Below, in pieces: positions 11,440 through 23,329 of a DNA stretch of 64,000 nt. Position numbers and translations under genes: made by a program. Origin of the DNA: Gorsachius magnificus (Eukaryota; Chordata; Aves; Pelecaniformes; Ardeidae); contig CM067083.1 of the NCBI GenBank assembly GCA_034008185.1, forward strand, positions 121,108,837 to 121,172,836, written 5' to 3'. Numbering within the stretch: the first letter of the stretch is position 1; each line of letters opens with the position of its first letter. The notes under the pieces were generated by a model. It saw only the letters and a program-made list of their open reading frames with translations, was not told the DNA's origin and did not search any database.

Positions 11440-12060
11440 AGGCACTAATATTAAGCAATGAGATTGCTTATTCATACACTGCAGAGGTTAGAATTAATAA
11501 TCATGCTAAATTGAATCACATTAATAATTCATAGAGAAAAATCCAAACCTATTTGCTATGGTTAGCAGAAGAGATGTATTTTTATGAAACAAGGGCCAAA
11601 TTACCCTTTGCTTCACCTGGGTGTAATAATCAGGAATATAGCTATTTGCTGGCAGGCAGAGGCAGAGGCTTGGGAAAATGTGAATGCTGAAAGAAATTTG
11701 GGATGAAAGTAAGCAGCAAAGTTGTTACATGCTTGTCGTGTGCTATAGCCTAAAATAAATAAATAACACAGACCAGTGTGATTTTGGGAGGCATTAAATC
11801 AAAGAGCTAGAGGAGATTAGTGTGCTGCTATTAAGCACTCATGAGAACACACCTGAGATACCCACTTGAGGCCTGCACTCCTCAGAAAAAAAAATAGAAA
11901 TGCCAAGAAAAATGAGAGTGGAAGGGATTATTAGGCACTGGAGGAAAAGCAGCTATTTGGAGATCATATAATTATGGAATAATTCAGAAGACAAGGACAT
12001 TTTTAAAGAGAAAGGTGTAATTTTCTTGAATAAAATTATTTTGTGGTGGATGTGCTTATG
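11440..12060. promoter_or_regulatory. Possible conserved non-coding element
   Basis: The segment contains no recognisable transposon and carries many TAAT/ATTA homeodomain cores (for example TTAATAATCATGCTAAATTG at about 11493-11512). That texture is common in vertebrate developmental enhancers. This is inference from composition only; conservation across species was not tested. Confidence 0.2.
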
Positions 12061-12204
12061 GTTGTGGGGAGTTTATCAATACTGTCTACAGTTGTGTGCA
12101 CATGGGCTGCACATTGCCTCGGCTGCCTCCACGGGAATATGAGTCCTTAGAGAAAAAGAAAAGGGAGAGCAGGATGGCACCATGCCTATGCAAAGAGGTT
12201 GTGG

Positions 12205-12337
12205 TTCTATTCCAAGTTCTTATTGATGACTTCCTGAGCTTCTTTCTCTTGTATTTTTCCTCTATGTAAAATGGGCATCATCATAGTTGTTTTTCTACAG
12301 TGTCCTGGGAGCTGTGAACTAAATACATCAACTGGAC
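12205..12337 (+). repeat. Ancient MIR/CORE-SINE relic
   Basis: The sequence follows the 3' half of MIR-type SINEs in order: a GACTTCCTGAGC block, a T/C-rich segment, TATGTAAAATGGGCATCATC (consensus-like CTGTAAAATGGG plus AATAAT), and a GTGAACTAAATACAT end resembling GAGGATTAAATGAG. It is highly diverged, as expected for an amniote-age element. Confidence 0.5.
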
Positions 12338-12339
12338 CT

Positions 12340-13880
12340 GTGAACTGCATCAGTGGAGGCCAACCTGTTGCTCAGGTATGATTTGACTGCATTGCTGGCA
12401 GCTGACCATGCCTGGGCTCACGGTGGCACAAAGGCTGCCAACTCACATATTCTTACCCCATGGAAGAAGCTGATCAAGCTGAAAGCCTCTTTGGGTCACA
12501 GGATGCTCAGCCCAGCCCTGTTCTGTAATGGAGCTATGGGATTCTTGGGAAATCACCATCACCTCCTGCTTGTGAGCTCTCTCTTCCCATCTTATTGAGA
12601 TCTTCCAGATCTGAGCTGTGCAAAAGTGTTGGTGGAAGGTGCATAAGTGCAAAATACTGATGAATGGATGAGTTAGGTGGAAATATGAATAAAATAGCAG
12701 TATATAATATTTGAGGGCCATCAGAAGAAAGAATATTTAGGAGGGAGAGGAAAAACAGATGACTAAGAAATGAAAGAAAGTGTAAACAACGTGAGTGAGT
12801 CACTTGATCAAAAGTCCTTGGCCTAATAAAAAATTGATGCATTTTGAGTTGAGGGAAAAAACTTTTGAAAACGTACTGTCAGGGACTCCTTTTACTTTCA
12901 GTGGCACTAAGAACTAAAATCCCATTCTGAAAAGAGCTCAGAAGTCAGAAAGTTGTACTCTTGCACTGGTGTCTAAATGAAGCACCTGACGCTAAGCGGG
13001 TGACCTGAGCATTCCCTTGCCTTTCATGGACAAGCAAACCATTGCATGCTGTTCAATATTTCAGAGACAGGCAATACCAGTCTACACTTCTTTTTGTCCA
13101 GTTAAACCAGTTATGACACTTCCCCATTCAGAAACAAATCGGCACAACACCTGGGTGGGTTGCAAAATCATTTTCTGAACACTGCTGTCACCAAGCCTTC
13201 ACTATTCATTTGTGTATTAAGCTCCTAATTTTGAGTGCTGGCAAGAGGTTTCTCAAAGTTCACATAGTGTAATTGTTACCTAAGGCTGGGAGATTCTGTT
13301 CTGCTTTCTAGGTTATTTAGCTGCAGATAATTTATGATATTGCTGGGAAGGTTGAAAAATTGTTTCACCTCTCAGTTGTTCATGCTTGCACTGGTTTTAC
13401 AACAGATGGGAGAGAATTTTGCAGTCGTGAATGTTTGATTCATGCCAGCCGGCTGCCTCCCATCACTCAATGAAGACAAAAGCCAGAAGGCTGGAAAGGA
13501 GCTTCAGCATTTTTTAGAGTGTTAGAGACGGTTCAACAGATATATATCTCTCAATAGTTTTAAAGCACAAAAGTGATTCTTTAGTTCAGTGCTTTGTCTG
13601 CTTTTCTTATTTATATGAGGTAGCATTAGTGAAGCTGCAGAGGATATCACAGATCTAGATACACCTACAGTAAGCTAACTAAGCAGGAATAGTGGTTTTG
13701 GAGTTAACTGCGTAAGACAAATTGACATTGGTTCCTAGATTTACCAGTGGCTTCTTATCTCATTTTGGACATTTTTTAGTACCCAATACCATTTTAATGG
13801 TCTAGAAACGCCAGGCAGATGGCCCATGAATAAGACTGCACAGAAGTACATATACTGTCATTGGAGAGTTTTGGGGGTAA
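12340..13880. other. Unique AT-rich non-coding DNA
   Basis: No gene or transposon was recognised. Short overlapping frames on both strands around 12353-12842 have no domain and no supporting splice or promoter context. Confidence 0.55.
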
Positions 13881-13883
13881 GGA

Positions 13884-13990
13884 CATTGCAGTCAGCTGGA
13901 TCTGGGCTTTAGTCCCTTCTCTGGTGAATAATTTCTGACACTGGTCAAGTCACTTAGGATCAGACATGCTTTGGTCTACGTTTTTCTGTC
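13884..13990 (+). repeat. Ancient MIR/CORE-SINE relic
   Basis: Blocks follow the MIR order: CTGGATCTGGGCTTTAGTCC, a CTCTGG segment, then CACTGGTCAAGTCACTTAGG, which matches the strongly conserved CAAGTCACTTA core. The part after the core is diverged. This is a plus-oriented, fragmentary relic. Confidence 0.48.
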
Positions 13991-13999
13991 TATGTCTCA

Positions 14000-15400
14000 G
14001 ATACATCCTCGCTGTCCTGATGCACCTGACTAACCAAAGGTTGTCACGTTACAACTGAACCTATCTAAAGACTAACCCTGCTAAAGAGGAATATCTGCCC
14101 TCAGCCCCCCCTTGCCCCCACCCACATAGTTGTGCCATTCCTTTGTGTCATTTCTGACATTTCTCTGAGCCCTCATTCAGTGTGAATACAATGTTTCCTG
14201 TTGGGTCTGGGAGTTTTGGGAAGGGTCCTTTTATTTTCATTAGGCTGAATTTTCTAAGCTTTAGCTTCTAGGAGTGATTGGTGGATGGAAGGGAGGGAAT
14301 CAGGAGAGTGGGACACACAAGGCAAGGGAAGCATTTAGCCAGAGGCAGGAGGTAAAGGAAGCAGAAGACGCGATTGGTGCTATCGATGTAACTGTCGTAC
14401 TTACCACATGAAAACTCTGAATTACCTGATTTAGGAGCTTACTCAGCAAAATTCCCTTTCTTTTTGTGGTGAGACACCAGCACCTTCAGCAGAGGTGATT
14501 CAGATGTCAGATGGGCAAGGTCTTTTCCTCACTGACTCCAAGGCAGCCTAACTGTTTAGCAAGGATCGTTAACTTCTGGGAAACTAAAATAAAGTGAGTT
14601 GAACCCTAAATTGAGCACGTCAGCTGAAAGCCTGAAGTTAGGTGGGATCTGGGCCCTTGCCACCAATGAAAAGTCACAAGAAGAGTGGAAGTTGCTAAGA
14701 AAAAGGCATTATTGGCTCCCTCCAGGATTTTTTTGTGAAAGCAGTTGCTTTATGTGTAGACAGTAAAACCTATTTTTGGAGTGAGACTTGTCTCTGCATC
14801 TGAAGTGATTATACACTAAACTGCTGATAAGATGAAAATTCCACTTTGTCTTTTTAGGGGAAACAAAAATAAAAAATGAAAGCCTAATTGCCTCTAAGGA
14901 GCCTTTCAGGTAAGCTAGGCACGGGAACACACGGGGAAGGCACTGGGTTTAGATATAATTAGGGTTTCTAATCGCTTGGTGGCATCAGACCCTAGGGAAT
15001 GTTGTGCCAACACACATATTTAAGGGACTTCAGGCATCTCTAGAGCAAGGACAAAACTGAACAGGGCTCATGTAAATGCCAATAACATCAGAATTTGAAT
15101 TCAAGAGATTACAGAGGCACTGGGTACCCAAATCCCTTTTTGGAAGAACCTTCAGCCTTTCTGTGACAGAGACCACCATCTGAAAAATGGAACTAAATGT
15201 GTCTTTGCATGTTGAAGGAGAGCTGAATACCACAATGACAGTAAAATCAAGATCCTTCTGTAATAAGGAGTGGGAGAGTAAGAAAATAAAGCTTTTATAT
15301 CTAACTATTTATCTGTCTAATGGCTGTATTTCCATAAGTGGTCAGAATTTGCAGTTTCCTTTATGATATCTGAGAATCCCCTGTCTGCTGGGATCTTGCA
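14000..15400. other. Unique non-coding DNA
   Basis: No gene, RNA gene or transposon was recognised. A purine-rich patch lies at about 14280-14370. Confidence 0.55.
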
Positions 15401-15404
15401 AAAG

Positions 15405-15545
15405 CTGCCTCCTTAATGTTTCCATATCCTATTTCCCCATTTGTAAAATAATGATTGTAAAACTTATTTTGTCTGGATGAGCTGATCAGACAGAAAGCAC
15501 TTCAGGGCAGGGACCATCTTTTATTATAGAAGAGTATCATATAGA
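15405..15545 (+). repeat. Ancient SINE/LINE (MIR/L2-like) relic
   Basis: The stretch has the MIR-like block CCCCATTTGTAAAATAATGA followed by CTTCAGGGCAGGGACCATCT, a phrase typical of the 3' region of old L2/CR1-type LINEs and linked SINEs. It was matched by eye. Two overlapping old elements cannot be separated here. Confidence 0.42.
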
Positions 15546-15549
15546 AAAG

Positions 15550-16190
15550 GTAATAAAAAAGTATCCATCCAAATTGTTTTTAATAGAAAATTGTGTTTTC
15601 AACAGAAAATATGGGCATACAAATCAATTATTCTATATTGTAGAAAAGATAATGTAAAACTTGCCCAACATCCCCTTGAGGCTGAGTTCTATGGTTACTT
15701 GATGTGAGATAGGTTATGTATTGTCATTTCTGCTCTTCGGTGTCTCTGTTGCATTTACTGAGTATGTAAAAAGCCTCCGTTTGGTACCATCATGAGGCTT
15801 CATTCATGCTTGCAAAACACCTTGAGCTCCTCTAACGGTGGCTGAAAAACTTGATTATTCTGACATGCAAACGATAAAAAGTTGGGGAGTAGGAATCTCC
15901 AGATCTCCCTTTAAACACATTTGACTTCCAAGCTCTATAACTTTCAAACAAGATTAGCATTATCAATAAATCACTGGGTTCACAGATGAGAAGCACGACA
16001 GAATGCCTTGTTGCCAAGGCATATATAATGACAATAGGTGCCTTAGCAACACTTATAACTGCGCTGCAACAGATTGTGCCCTAAAGCAGAAAATATCCTG
16101 CACACAAGAGGTTATTCAGGTATGGAAAAAAAAATTAAAAAGTTTAGTTATCATTGTTAATGTTTTCAGGGTAGAGAGATAAAGAGAGCA
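15550..16190. other. Unique AT-rich non-coding DNA
   Basis: Nothing recognisable beyond short chance frames. Confidence 0.55.
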
Positions 16191-16191
16191 G

Positions 16192-16545
16192 GAGCAGGAA
16201 GGGCGGGACTGGGGGAAGGGGAAAAGGAATGGGGAGAAATCGCAAAGCTCTCAAGTTTTAAGACAGCTCAACCAGCTGTCGGGTAGCCAGGCAGAACAAA
16301 GTACAGCACGTTTTGGGAGAAAAGCATCTCTGTTTGCAACCACAAAGGTATCCATGGGTTTAGTGCTCTTGCAGAGCGCAGAGTCCTGATGGCACGTATC
16401 TTGTCCTGAGGGTCCCATCCTCAGTTTTCTAACAGCTTGCTCTCCTTTCCTCACGCCTCCTCTCTGTGTCCCGGGGCGTACCCCATTCTCTGGCTTGCTT
16501 CATCCAAAATCAATGAGAACCTCGTCGTCTGTGTGCCAGGCACAC
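16192..16545. promoter_or_regulatory. CpG-richer patch with GC box and G-quadruplex motif
   Basis: The patch contains about eleven CpG dinucleotides in some 350 bases, clearly more than its AT-rich flanks. It starts with GGGCGGGAC, an Sp1/KLF-type GC box that also opens a G-quadruplex motif. No TATA box or recognised exon is attached. It could be a weak promoter or enhancer of an unannotated transcript, or just a GC-richer island. A 67-codon minus-strand frame (16454-16251) lies within it without recognisable features. Confidence 0.3.
16201..16234 (+). other. G-quadruplex-forming motif
   Basis: Four G-runs with loops of 1-3 bases (GGG C GGG ACT GGGGG AA GGGG) fit the canonical G3+N1-7 rule at 16201-16221. 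A further GGGG lies at 16231-16234. Confidence 0.8.
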
Positions 16546-16549
16546 TCTG

Positions 16550-17590
16550 AAAGGCTGATTTGCCACCATTTTTACAGGTGAAGCTCCAGGGAGCAGTACA
16601 GGAGAAAAGAGGAGAGAAAAAGAGAAGAAAATTAAAACCTCAGAAACACTCGCCTAATTATTCCTATATAAAGCTACCAGCTTTGTCTGCTCCAGACAGA
16701 TGACAACACTGCTCAGGGATGAGTTTCTGTTGTGAGAGGTGACGATACAGATCTGGGTATCACTGGCATAATAATAATAGCCTCCACCAGGCTGCTGTAT
16801 TAATTCTTCAAGTGGCTTCACACAAAAAAAGAGCAAAGCTAAGACAGATAACTCCTCTGGGACACTAGATCCTCAGGGCAGATGAGAAATTACCTTCATC
16901 TCTGCTTTGGCATCCTACATTGGCTGCTCTCCATGGCTCTACGGTGTTCCAAGAGTTTTTCTCATCACATGTCATGGCAGGAAGAGGAGCTGGAGATGAT
17001 GGAGATGGCTGAATATACTAGGAGAGAGCATCAACCCTGATATGAGGTTGTAGCTTGGTTTTGGATTGCAGTTCTTCTTGAGTAATGCCCAGAACAGCAA
17101 GGGAATCCCAAAACACTGTTGGCACAAATGGCACCTACTCCTCAAGCCGTATCTGTCTTCAAAATCAGAAGTCTTGCACTGCTTATATGGTGAATGAATC
17201 TGATATTTTTCAAAGCTGAAGCACATTATGGGCAGCTTCCCTTAGAACTGCTATTAAGAGCATTTTCATTTGGAAATAGGTTTTGGATAAAACACTTTAA
17301 ACTTGGAAAAAAACTTTCTCTTCATCCCCTCCAGCTGGCCTGGGTAGGGACCACAGCTAGACCTTTGCCTCACTCTGTTCCCCTGACTCAGTTTCAGTGG
17401 GTTAAAGACCTACCACAGAGCCCAGTGAAGACAACAGATCTGCTGCAGACATTCATGGCTTTTAGATCAGTCTGAAGACCCTGAATCACTCTTTAGAAAT
17501 CATTGGTAATATGCTGCATGGCCACCTTTTAGCTGAGAAGAGTCTCTAGCTTGATCGCATAAGAAAAGGCATGGGGACGCTGCAGAAGTT
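16550..17590. other. Unique non-coding DNA
   Basis: No gene or transposon recognised. The frame at 17194-17475 (plus) has no domain. Confidence 0.55.
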
Positions 17591-17592
17591 GT

Positions 17593-17663
17593 ATCACAGA
17601 ATCACAGAATCGCAAGGGTTGGAAGGGACCTCATGAGATCATCTAGTCCAACCCTGTAGGTCA
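17593..17663 (-). mobile_element. CR1 LINE, short 3' end fragment
   Basis: It starts with ATCACAGAATCACAGAATCG (the reversed 8-bp tail repeat) followed by GGGTTGGAAGGGACCTCATG and ATCATCTAGTCCAACCCTG. Only the last ~70 bases of the element's 3' end are present, so it is a severely 5'-truncated insertion on the minus strand. Confidence 0.9.
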
Positions 17664-17669
17664 GTATTT

Positions 17670-20050
17670 GTATGCAGGGATGTGGTAGGTACTTTTTCTA
17701 TACTGTGAAATGGGTACAAGCAAAATACCATTTTACTTCATCAATATAGCGGCTTTATGCACTTTTGAGTAATATTTCTTTTCATTATGGAAGTATTTTC
17801 TGAAGAGAAAGGTTTTTATCTGTTAAAAGGCTTTCCTACTCACAAGGATCAAAAGTTCCTACCTTAAGGTACTATATACATTTCTAGAGCAACAAGATGT
17901 AAGAGTTTATTCCAAAGCATTTCAAACAGTTTTAAATAAAGTGACTGTGAAAAAATAAATTATTAGGTCAGTATTAAAAGTCAAAGCTGCAACATTTAAT
18001 TGAGTAGCTCTAGAGTGGAGATGGCTGGGGGCTAAAAGGGTGAAGCCCGCCTAGAAATCATCACCACTGAAAAGACTTTTGGTCTTAGAATGAAAGCTGG
18101 CTTTAGGTTGAGTTATCAGCTTTAAAATAAGCGGGGAGGGTCAGATTGTGAACTTGCCTTGCTTTCCTCTAGTTATTTGCATTAAAAATCCCATTTGCTT
18201 CAATCTGTTCATTTCTCTACCTTTTCATCAATAGGGGCTCATAGACCCCTAATTATATGAAAGTGTATCATAACATTTTGATTTATCTTTTTTTTGTTGT
18301 TATTCAATTCTTCCAACTGTAAATCATTAACAAGTTGAATCAGTCCCTATTGCATTTAGTGCTTTAAAAATAGATTATTTATAAAATAGCAGTTTATAAT
18401 TCTTTCTTTCTGGGAAGAACCACTTTTTTGTTTGTTTACTTGTTTGTAGGAAACACAGATTCTTAAGCAATCACTCAATTTCAAGAGCAGAGTCTTTAAG
18501 GAAAATATCACTGTCATAAATTAAAGGTAATACTGTGGAAATTGATTACCTTGGCCCAAAACACCAATCCAATTCAAAACCTAAGGGCAGGTCCATACAG
18601 TAAAATATGGATTGCAGACTCTGCTTATTTTTCACACTTTTGGAGCAACACCCAGCCCTCAGAGTAGCTCTACAGGCTATTCCAAAAGCAAAGCACTAAC
18701 CACTGAAAGGATGAGTTGATTAGGACATAGGAGAGCAGCACTGGCTAGACTCTTTCCTGGGAAACTGGGGCTTGTAAAATTCAAAACTGGCCCCTCTTTT
18801 TTCAGACCAAATTATGCTTTTGTTAGAAAGATTAATTTTTTTTCTGGCATTAATAGTACTGCAGGAACTTACTAACTTCTCTGCTTTGAAGGATGGGGTT
18901 TTTTTTCCCCAGAAAACTTATAACTTAATCTAATCAAAACACATTTTCATTCGGTCTTTTAGAAAGGTTTCTTCAATGTATTTTCCATGCCAAATTCAGC
19001 CTCTAGCCACTTCTCTCTAGAACTGTTTAATTAAGCATTTCAGGGTTGGAGGTTTTGGGTGGTTTTTTAATTACATGAAAAAGTTTTTCTCTTCTATTTT
19101 TTTTCCTGATGCTAGTACACACCAAGCCAGTAGAATAATTTTACAGTAAACTCTCCAGAAATCAGGCACAAAGCAAGCAAAGCCAACTGCAGTTCACATC
19201 AACAGAGATTTATTTTTCTCTCCAAGAGGATAACAATGTTTTGTTACGATGTTCTGCAAAATAAATTACTGAACAGTGATCCAGGTTATCCATTTGCGTA
19301 ATCTGGCAGTACTCTATTAGGAGCATGAAGCTGTGCCAATTTATAGCAATTAGTGAATGAGACAGTACGGCACTGCGTTAAGAAATGTTAGGCGGTTCTT
19401 GGTAAGGTGCAGTAAAAACATGTCCCACAGAATAGACATTTGGCATTTGATATTTTCAGAAGCTACTAGTGCTCTGAATTTCAAACTAGACCTGAAAAGA
19501 GTAACTTGGGTTGTTGTTTGTTATGTATTCGTTTTCACTTCCCTAAGTTTAGACTTAAATATTAATGAAGGAAAGATTAAAAAAAATAAAAGCAAATCCC
19601 ATAAAACCCCTCCAGCCATGCTGTGGGAATCCATCATTTTCTAGCTAGTGGCAATACAAATAATGTAATGTCTTTTTCCTCCTCATTTTTAAGGACAGTT
19701 AGAGATACCTGAACTACGTGAAAAAATAAGTAAATAAAAACAATGAAATATTCAGCTGCTTGTGTATTCTTGGCACACTGATGGTGCACATTTCTTCCTG
19801 ATTAGAACAGCAAGAGTTGTCTGTCGTCCCTGCCAAGCTCCAGCTCCAGTGCTCAGCACTAAAAACATTCCCTTTTGATGCTTCTTTGGCCATAACTCAA
19901 TCTTTCTAGTAGCAACAAGAGTTGGATAAAGGAATATTTTTCTGTTTGCTGCTGAAATAACAAGCCTGAGGAAAAGTATTAGGCTGTGCTGAAGTGAAAA
20001 AGAAATTTCTTGTTGGATTTAAAATTATGATTTAACCCAAGTCTATTTTA
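17670..20050. other. Unique AT-rich non-coding DNA
   Basis: No gene or transposon was recognised. Several T-rich runs and short chance frames occur. Confidence 0.55.
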
Positions 20051-20586
20051 TAGAATCATAGAATGTTTTGGGTTGGAAGGGACCCCTAGAGGTCATCTAG
20101 TCCAACCCCCCTGCAGGGAGCAGGGACACTGCTAACTAGATCAGGTTGCTCAGAGCCCCATCCAACCTGGCCTGGAATGTTTCCAGGGATGGGGCCTCCA
20201 CCACCTCTCTGGGCAACCCCTTCCAGTGTTTCACCACCCTCGTTGTAAAGAATTTCTTCCTTCTATCCAGTCTAAACCTACCCTGGTTTAGTTTAAAACC
20301 ATCACCCCTTGTCCTGACACAGCTGGCCCTACTAAAAAGATTTCCCCCACCTTTCCTATAGGCCCCCTTTAGGTACTGAAAGGCCGCAATCAGGTCTGCC
20401 TGCAGCCTTCACTTCTCCAGGCTGAACACCCCCAACTCTCTCAGCCTGGCCTCATAGGAGAGGTGCTCCAGCCCTCGGATCATTTTAGTAGCCCTCCTCT
20501 GGACCCGCTCCAACAGTTCCATGTCCTTCTTGTGCTGAGGGCTCCAGAGCTGGATGCAGTACTCTAGGTGAGGTCTCACCAGACCA
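20051..20586 (-). mobile_element. CR1 LINE fragment (ORF2 C-terminus plus 3' UTR)
   Basis: The minus-strand copy opens with TAGAATCATAGAATGTTTTG and GGGTTGGAAGGGACCCCTAG, then the segment complementary to the ORF2 C-terminal coding region (CATCCAACCTGGCCTGGAAT; CCATCACCCCTTGTCCTG; GCTCCAGAGCTGGATGCAGT). It ends at about 20586 where the element is 5'-truncated. The protein part has decayed. Its 3' UTR resembles the plus-strand copy at 44.3 kb. Confidence 0.93.
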
Positions 20587-21640
20587 AGGTTACTTGAGGG
20601 TTTTTTATCTTTTTTTTTTTTTAATACTTCATTTTCTTTTGTAGGTGGATGTTTTCAGTGAAATATTGCCTCAATTTTATTTTGAAAATACCAAAACATC
20701 TTTCTGCTTTTCCAAAATGAAACATATCATTAAAAAAATCTGGTGAATGCTCTTATATTTAGCATTTATCTCAATTTGAGGGCTGGAGGGAGGCCTTATT
20801 TATCTGTATGTTTGATTTTGTCAAAAAATACACACTCAACTGAAGCTGAATTTGAAAACCTGATTTAATCTCCATTAACAAACTCACAATTTTTATTGAA
20901 TATGCTCATTCACAATCTTGGCAGGTGAACATAGGGATTAGGGCTGCAATTCAGCAGGTTTTAAGAGCAGCCATCAGAAAGCGTCAGAGGGCCTGGTTTC
21001 AGCTGCAATAAATTGATATCGGTAGCACGTTGATTTAGATGAGCTAATAACAGAGGCTGCTGAATGAATCCCAGCATATGGTTTACAGGAAACAAAGAGA
21101 GAGAAGCACTTCCAAAGAGAACTTATCCCACCCTAAATAGCTGTCTTTGAATGCTGTTTTGACTATCTGAAAATTTGACATATTTTCACTGTCTGTGCTC
21201 AGGGATTTAAGAACCTATAGTAGGCTGGGAAAAAAAGAAAGGTGAATGTCTGAAACCCAGTGATTTCATGTTACAAACCCAAGCTAAACCAGGTTGTGGC
21301 CAGACTTACTTCTGCTGAGTTGCTGGGTATGAGAAGGAAGTAAAGGCAAAAATAGGTCAAAAAGTTCTGGGTTAGACCACGGGTCTCTTTCAATTAGCTG
21401 TGTAGTGTTGTTCCTGAGTTAATTCGTCTTGCCTCTCAGATTAGATCAAGCTGCAGCAGGGCTCAGCTCTTTCAGACTGCGGTGGATGAGCCAAGTGCTG
21501 ACACCTGATTTATGGTCACTTACAATGTTATTTTTTATCTGAAGTCGCATCCATTTCACTTCTGTTAAGCTATCCAAAGCTAAAAGTTAAACAGTAAACT
21601 GGGTATCTGTCTATTCTGCAGGCACCAGAAGGAGGTCACA

Positions 21641-21677
21641 TCATGGAAATGGTGATCACCTCATGGAAATGGTGATC
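21641..21677. repeat. 20-bp tandem duplication
   Basis: TCATGGAAATGGTGATC occurs at 21641-21657 and again at 21661-21677, a 20-bp unit repeated almost perfectly. It probably arose by slippage. Confidence 0.85.
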
Positions 21678-22243
21678 CCTCCCGTTGTAAAGTATATGTT
21701 CATGAGTGGTGGGATGAATTTCTTTCTGGAGAAGTTTGTCTCTCTTCACTGTCTCCGGAGACTGCTTAGAGGGCTTGTACAGATTATCTTTTAGATATGC
21801 AGCATGAAGTAAAATGACCTCACTCATGCTGTCTTCCTCATGCTAACTGGAATTTGAGGTGCCCTGACGCAAGAAAAAAAAAAACAAACCTTAATATGCA
21901 AAGGAAATAATGACTCACACATGTTAGAAATTAATGAATTTGCTTCATATACCATTTAGAAATGTTGAGGGGTTTTATTGTTTTTAAATACCAAATAGAC
22001 TCACGTTCTGATTTTCTTGAAAATTTCTGTTATATTTCCACTTTCATATCATTTAAAAATAAACAAAAGTTATGAAAAACCTACTGACAGTACTGTGGTT
22101 TATTGTAAACAGAGTATGTGATAAAAATGTTGACGAATGTGAAAAGGTTTTACTGGATTATGGAAACTGTCTTTAACACTGCCAATTTTTCAATAAAAGA
22201 TTCATTTTTAAGAAAAGTTGATTTCTGATGCATTTCTGACTTT

Positions 22244-22259
22244 AAAAAAAAAAAAAAAA
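22244..22259 (+). repeat. Poly(A)16 tract
   Basis: A homopolymer run in AT-rich DNA. No retroposed body was recognised upstream. Confidence 0.9.
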
Positions 22260-23062
22260 GATTGTTCAGGAAAAACCTCAGTTGACAAAATCTAAGGTTT
22301 TCTGGTGGAACTTTCAATGGTATATAACCCTTAGTTATTATTCTTAATAAATTAAATTTAAATGAGAAAAAACCACAGTATTTTGTTTTTTAAATGTATT
22401 TTTTTAACAATTTTGAACTTTTTGAAATATCTTTCCCACATTGAAATCACACACTAAATTCAGTCTAAGCTGAAAAATAAATTGAGGCTGCAAAGATGCT
22501 TTTTTCACTAAAATATTTTCAGGAAGAAGCTCACTTGGTCTCACCCACACCTGTAATTTCAAAACCACTATGAGAGACACCATGACCCTAATAACATCTA
22601 CCTGATTATTTAGTTATGGTAGCATCACCTTTCACATCAGAGCCATCCTCTGGCTTCCTAAGGTAATAATTCAAGGATGAGATTCATTGGCACAAGACAA
22701 GCTGATCACATCCCTAATGTAGCTCAGTGTAGGCTTCAGATGTGTGGTGTAAACCAGTTGTCTAAGATCCCTCAATACTTAATGAAAGAAACAAGAAGTT
22801 CCTGAGATAATTTATTCCTTCCTAAGGTAGGTCTGTGAGACAGAGAAATCTTCTGGAGACGCCTCTTTGTTTCCAATAATATGAAGGAGAATTATCACAG
22901 CTATCTTAATTTAAGCACCATCTTTAGGCAGTTCAGTTGAAGTGATAAGAATCCCACTTTTAGCATGGCCCACATACAGAAAATGAAAAGCTCTCTTAGA
23001 ATAATGCTTTGTTTGGATTTTCTTCTAATGAGCTCCTATTTGTCAGGCCTTTTTGTATAGAC

Positions 23063-23328
23063 TCATAAAATCATAGAATCATTTAGGTTGGAAAAGACCT
23101 TTAAGATCATCAAGTCCAACCATTAACCTAACACTGCCAAGTCCACCACAAAATCATGTCCTTAAGCACCACATCCACCCATTCTTTTAATACCTCCAGG
23201 GGTAGGAAGTCAAACACTTCCCCGGGCAGCCCATTCCAGTGCTTGACAACACTTTTGGTGAAGAAATTTTTCCTAATGTCTAATCTAAACCTCCCTTGGC
23301 ACAACTTGAGGCTGTTTCCTCTTGTCAT
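23063..23328 (-). mobile_element. CR1 LINE fragment
   Basis: The copy begins TCATAAAATCATAGAATCAT and TTAGGTTGGAAAAGACCTTT, a different tail variant from the 20 kb copy. It continues through the 3' UTR into the complement of the ORF2 C-terminus. Minus-strand peptide pieces such as [16 protein letters not shown] and [13 protein letters not shown] match the conserved CR1 end region. It is truncated at about 23328. It shares its tail type with the copies at 40.75 and 63.7 kb. Confidence 0.93.
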
Positions 23329-23329
23329 A

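Larger units (their letters stand above)
6720..12200. other. Unique AT-rich non-coding DNA
   Basis: No gene or young transposon was recognised. A TA/CA-rich stretch at about 9925-10120 is simple-sequence-like. A pyrimidine-rich patch sits at about 8740-8825. The segment 11440-12060 is repeat-free and rich in TAAT/ATTA cores, and is noted separately as a possible conserved element. Open frames here are short and show no domain. Confidence 0.55.
20590..23060. other. Unique AT-rich non-coding DNA
   Basis: Repeat-free apart from small simple tracts. The part around 20980-21080 contains TTGATATCGGTAGCACGTTG and TGAGCTAATAACAGAGGCTG, with the look of a possible conserved element. No coding evidence. 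Confidence 0.5.
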
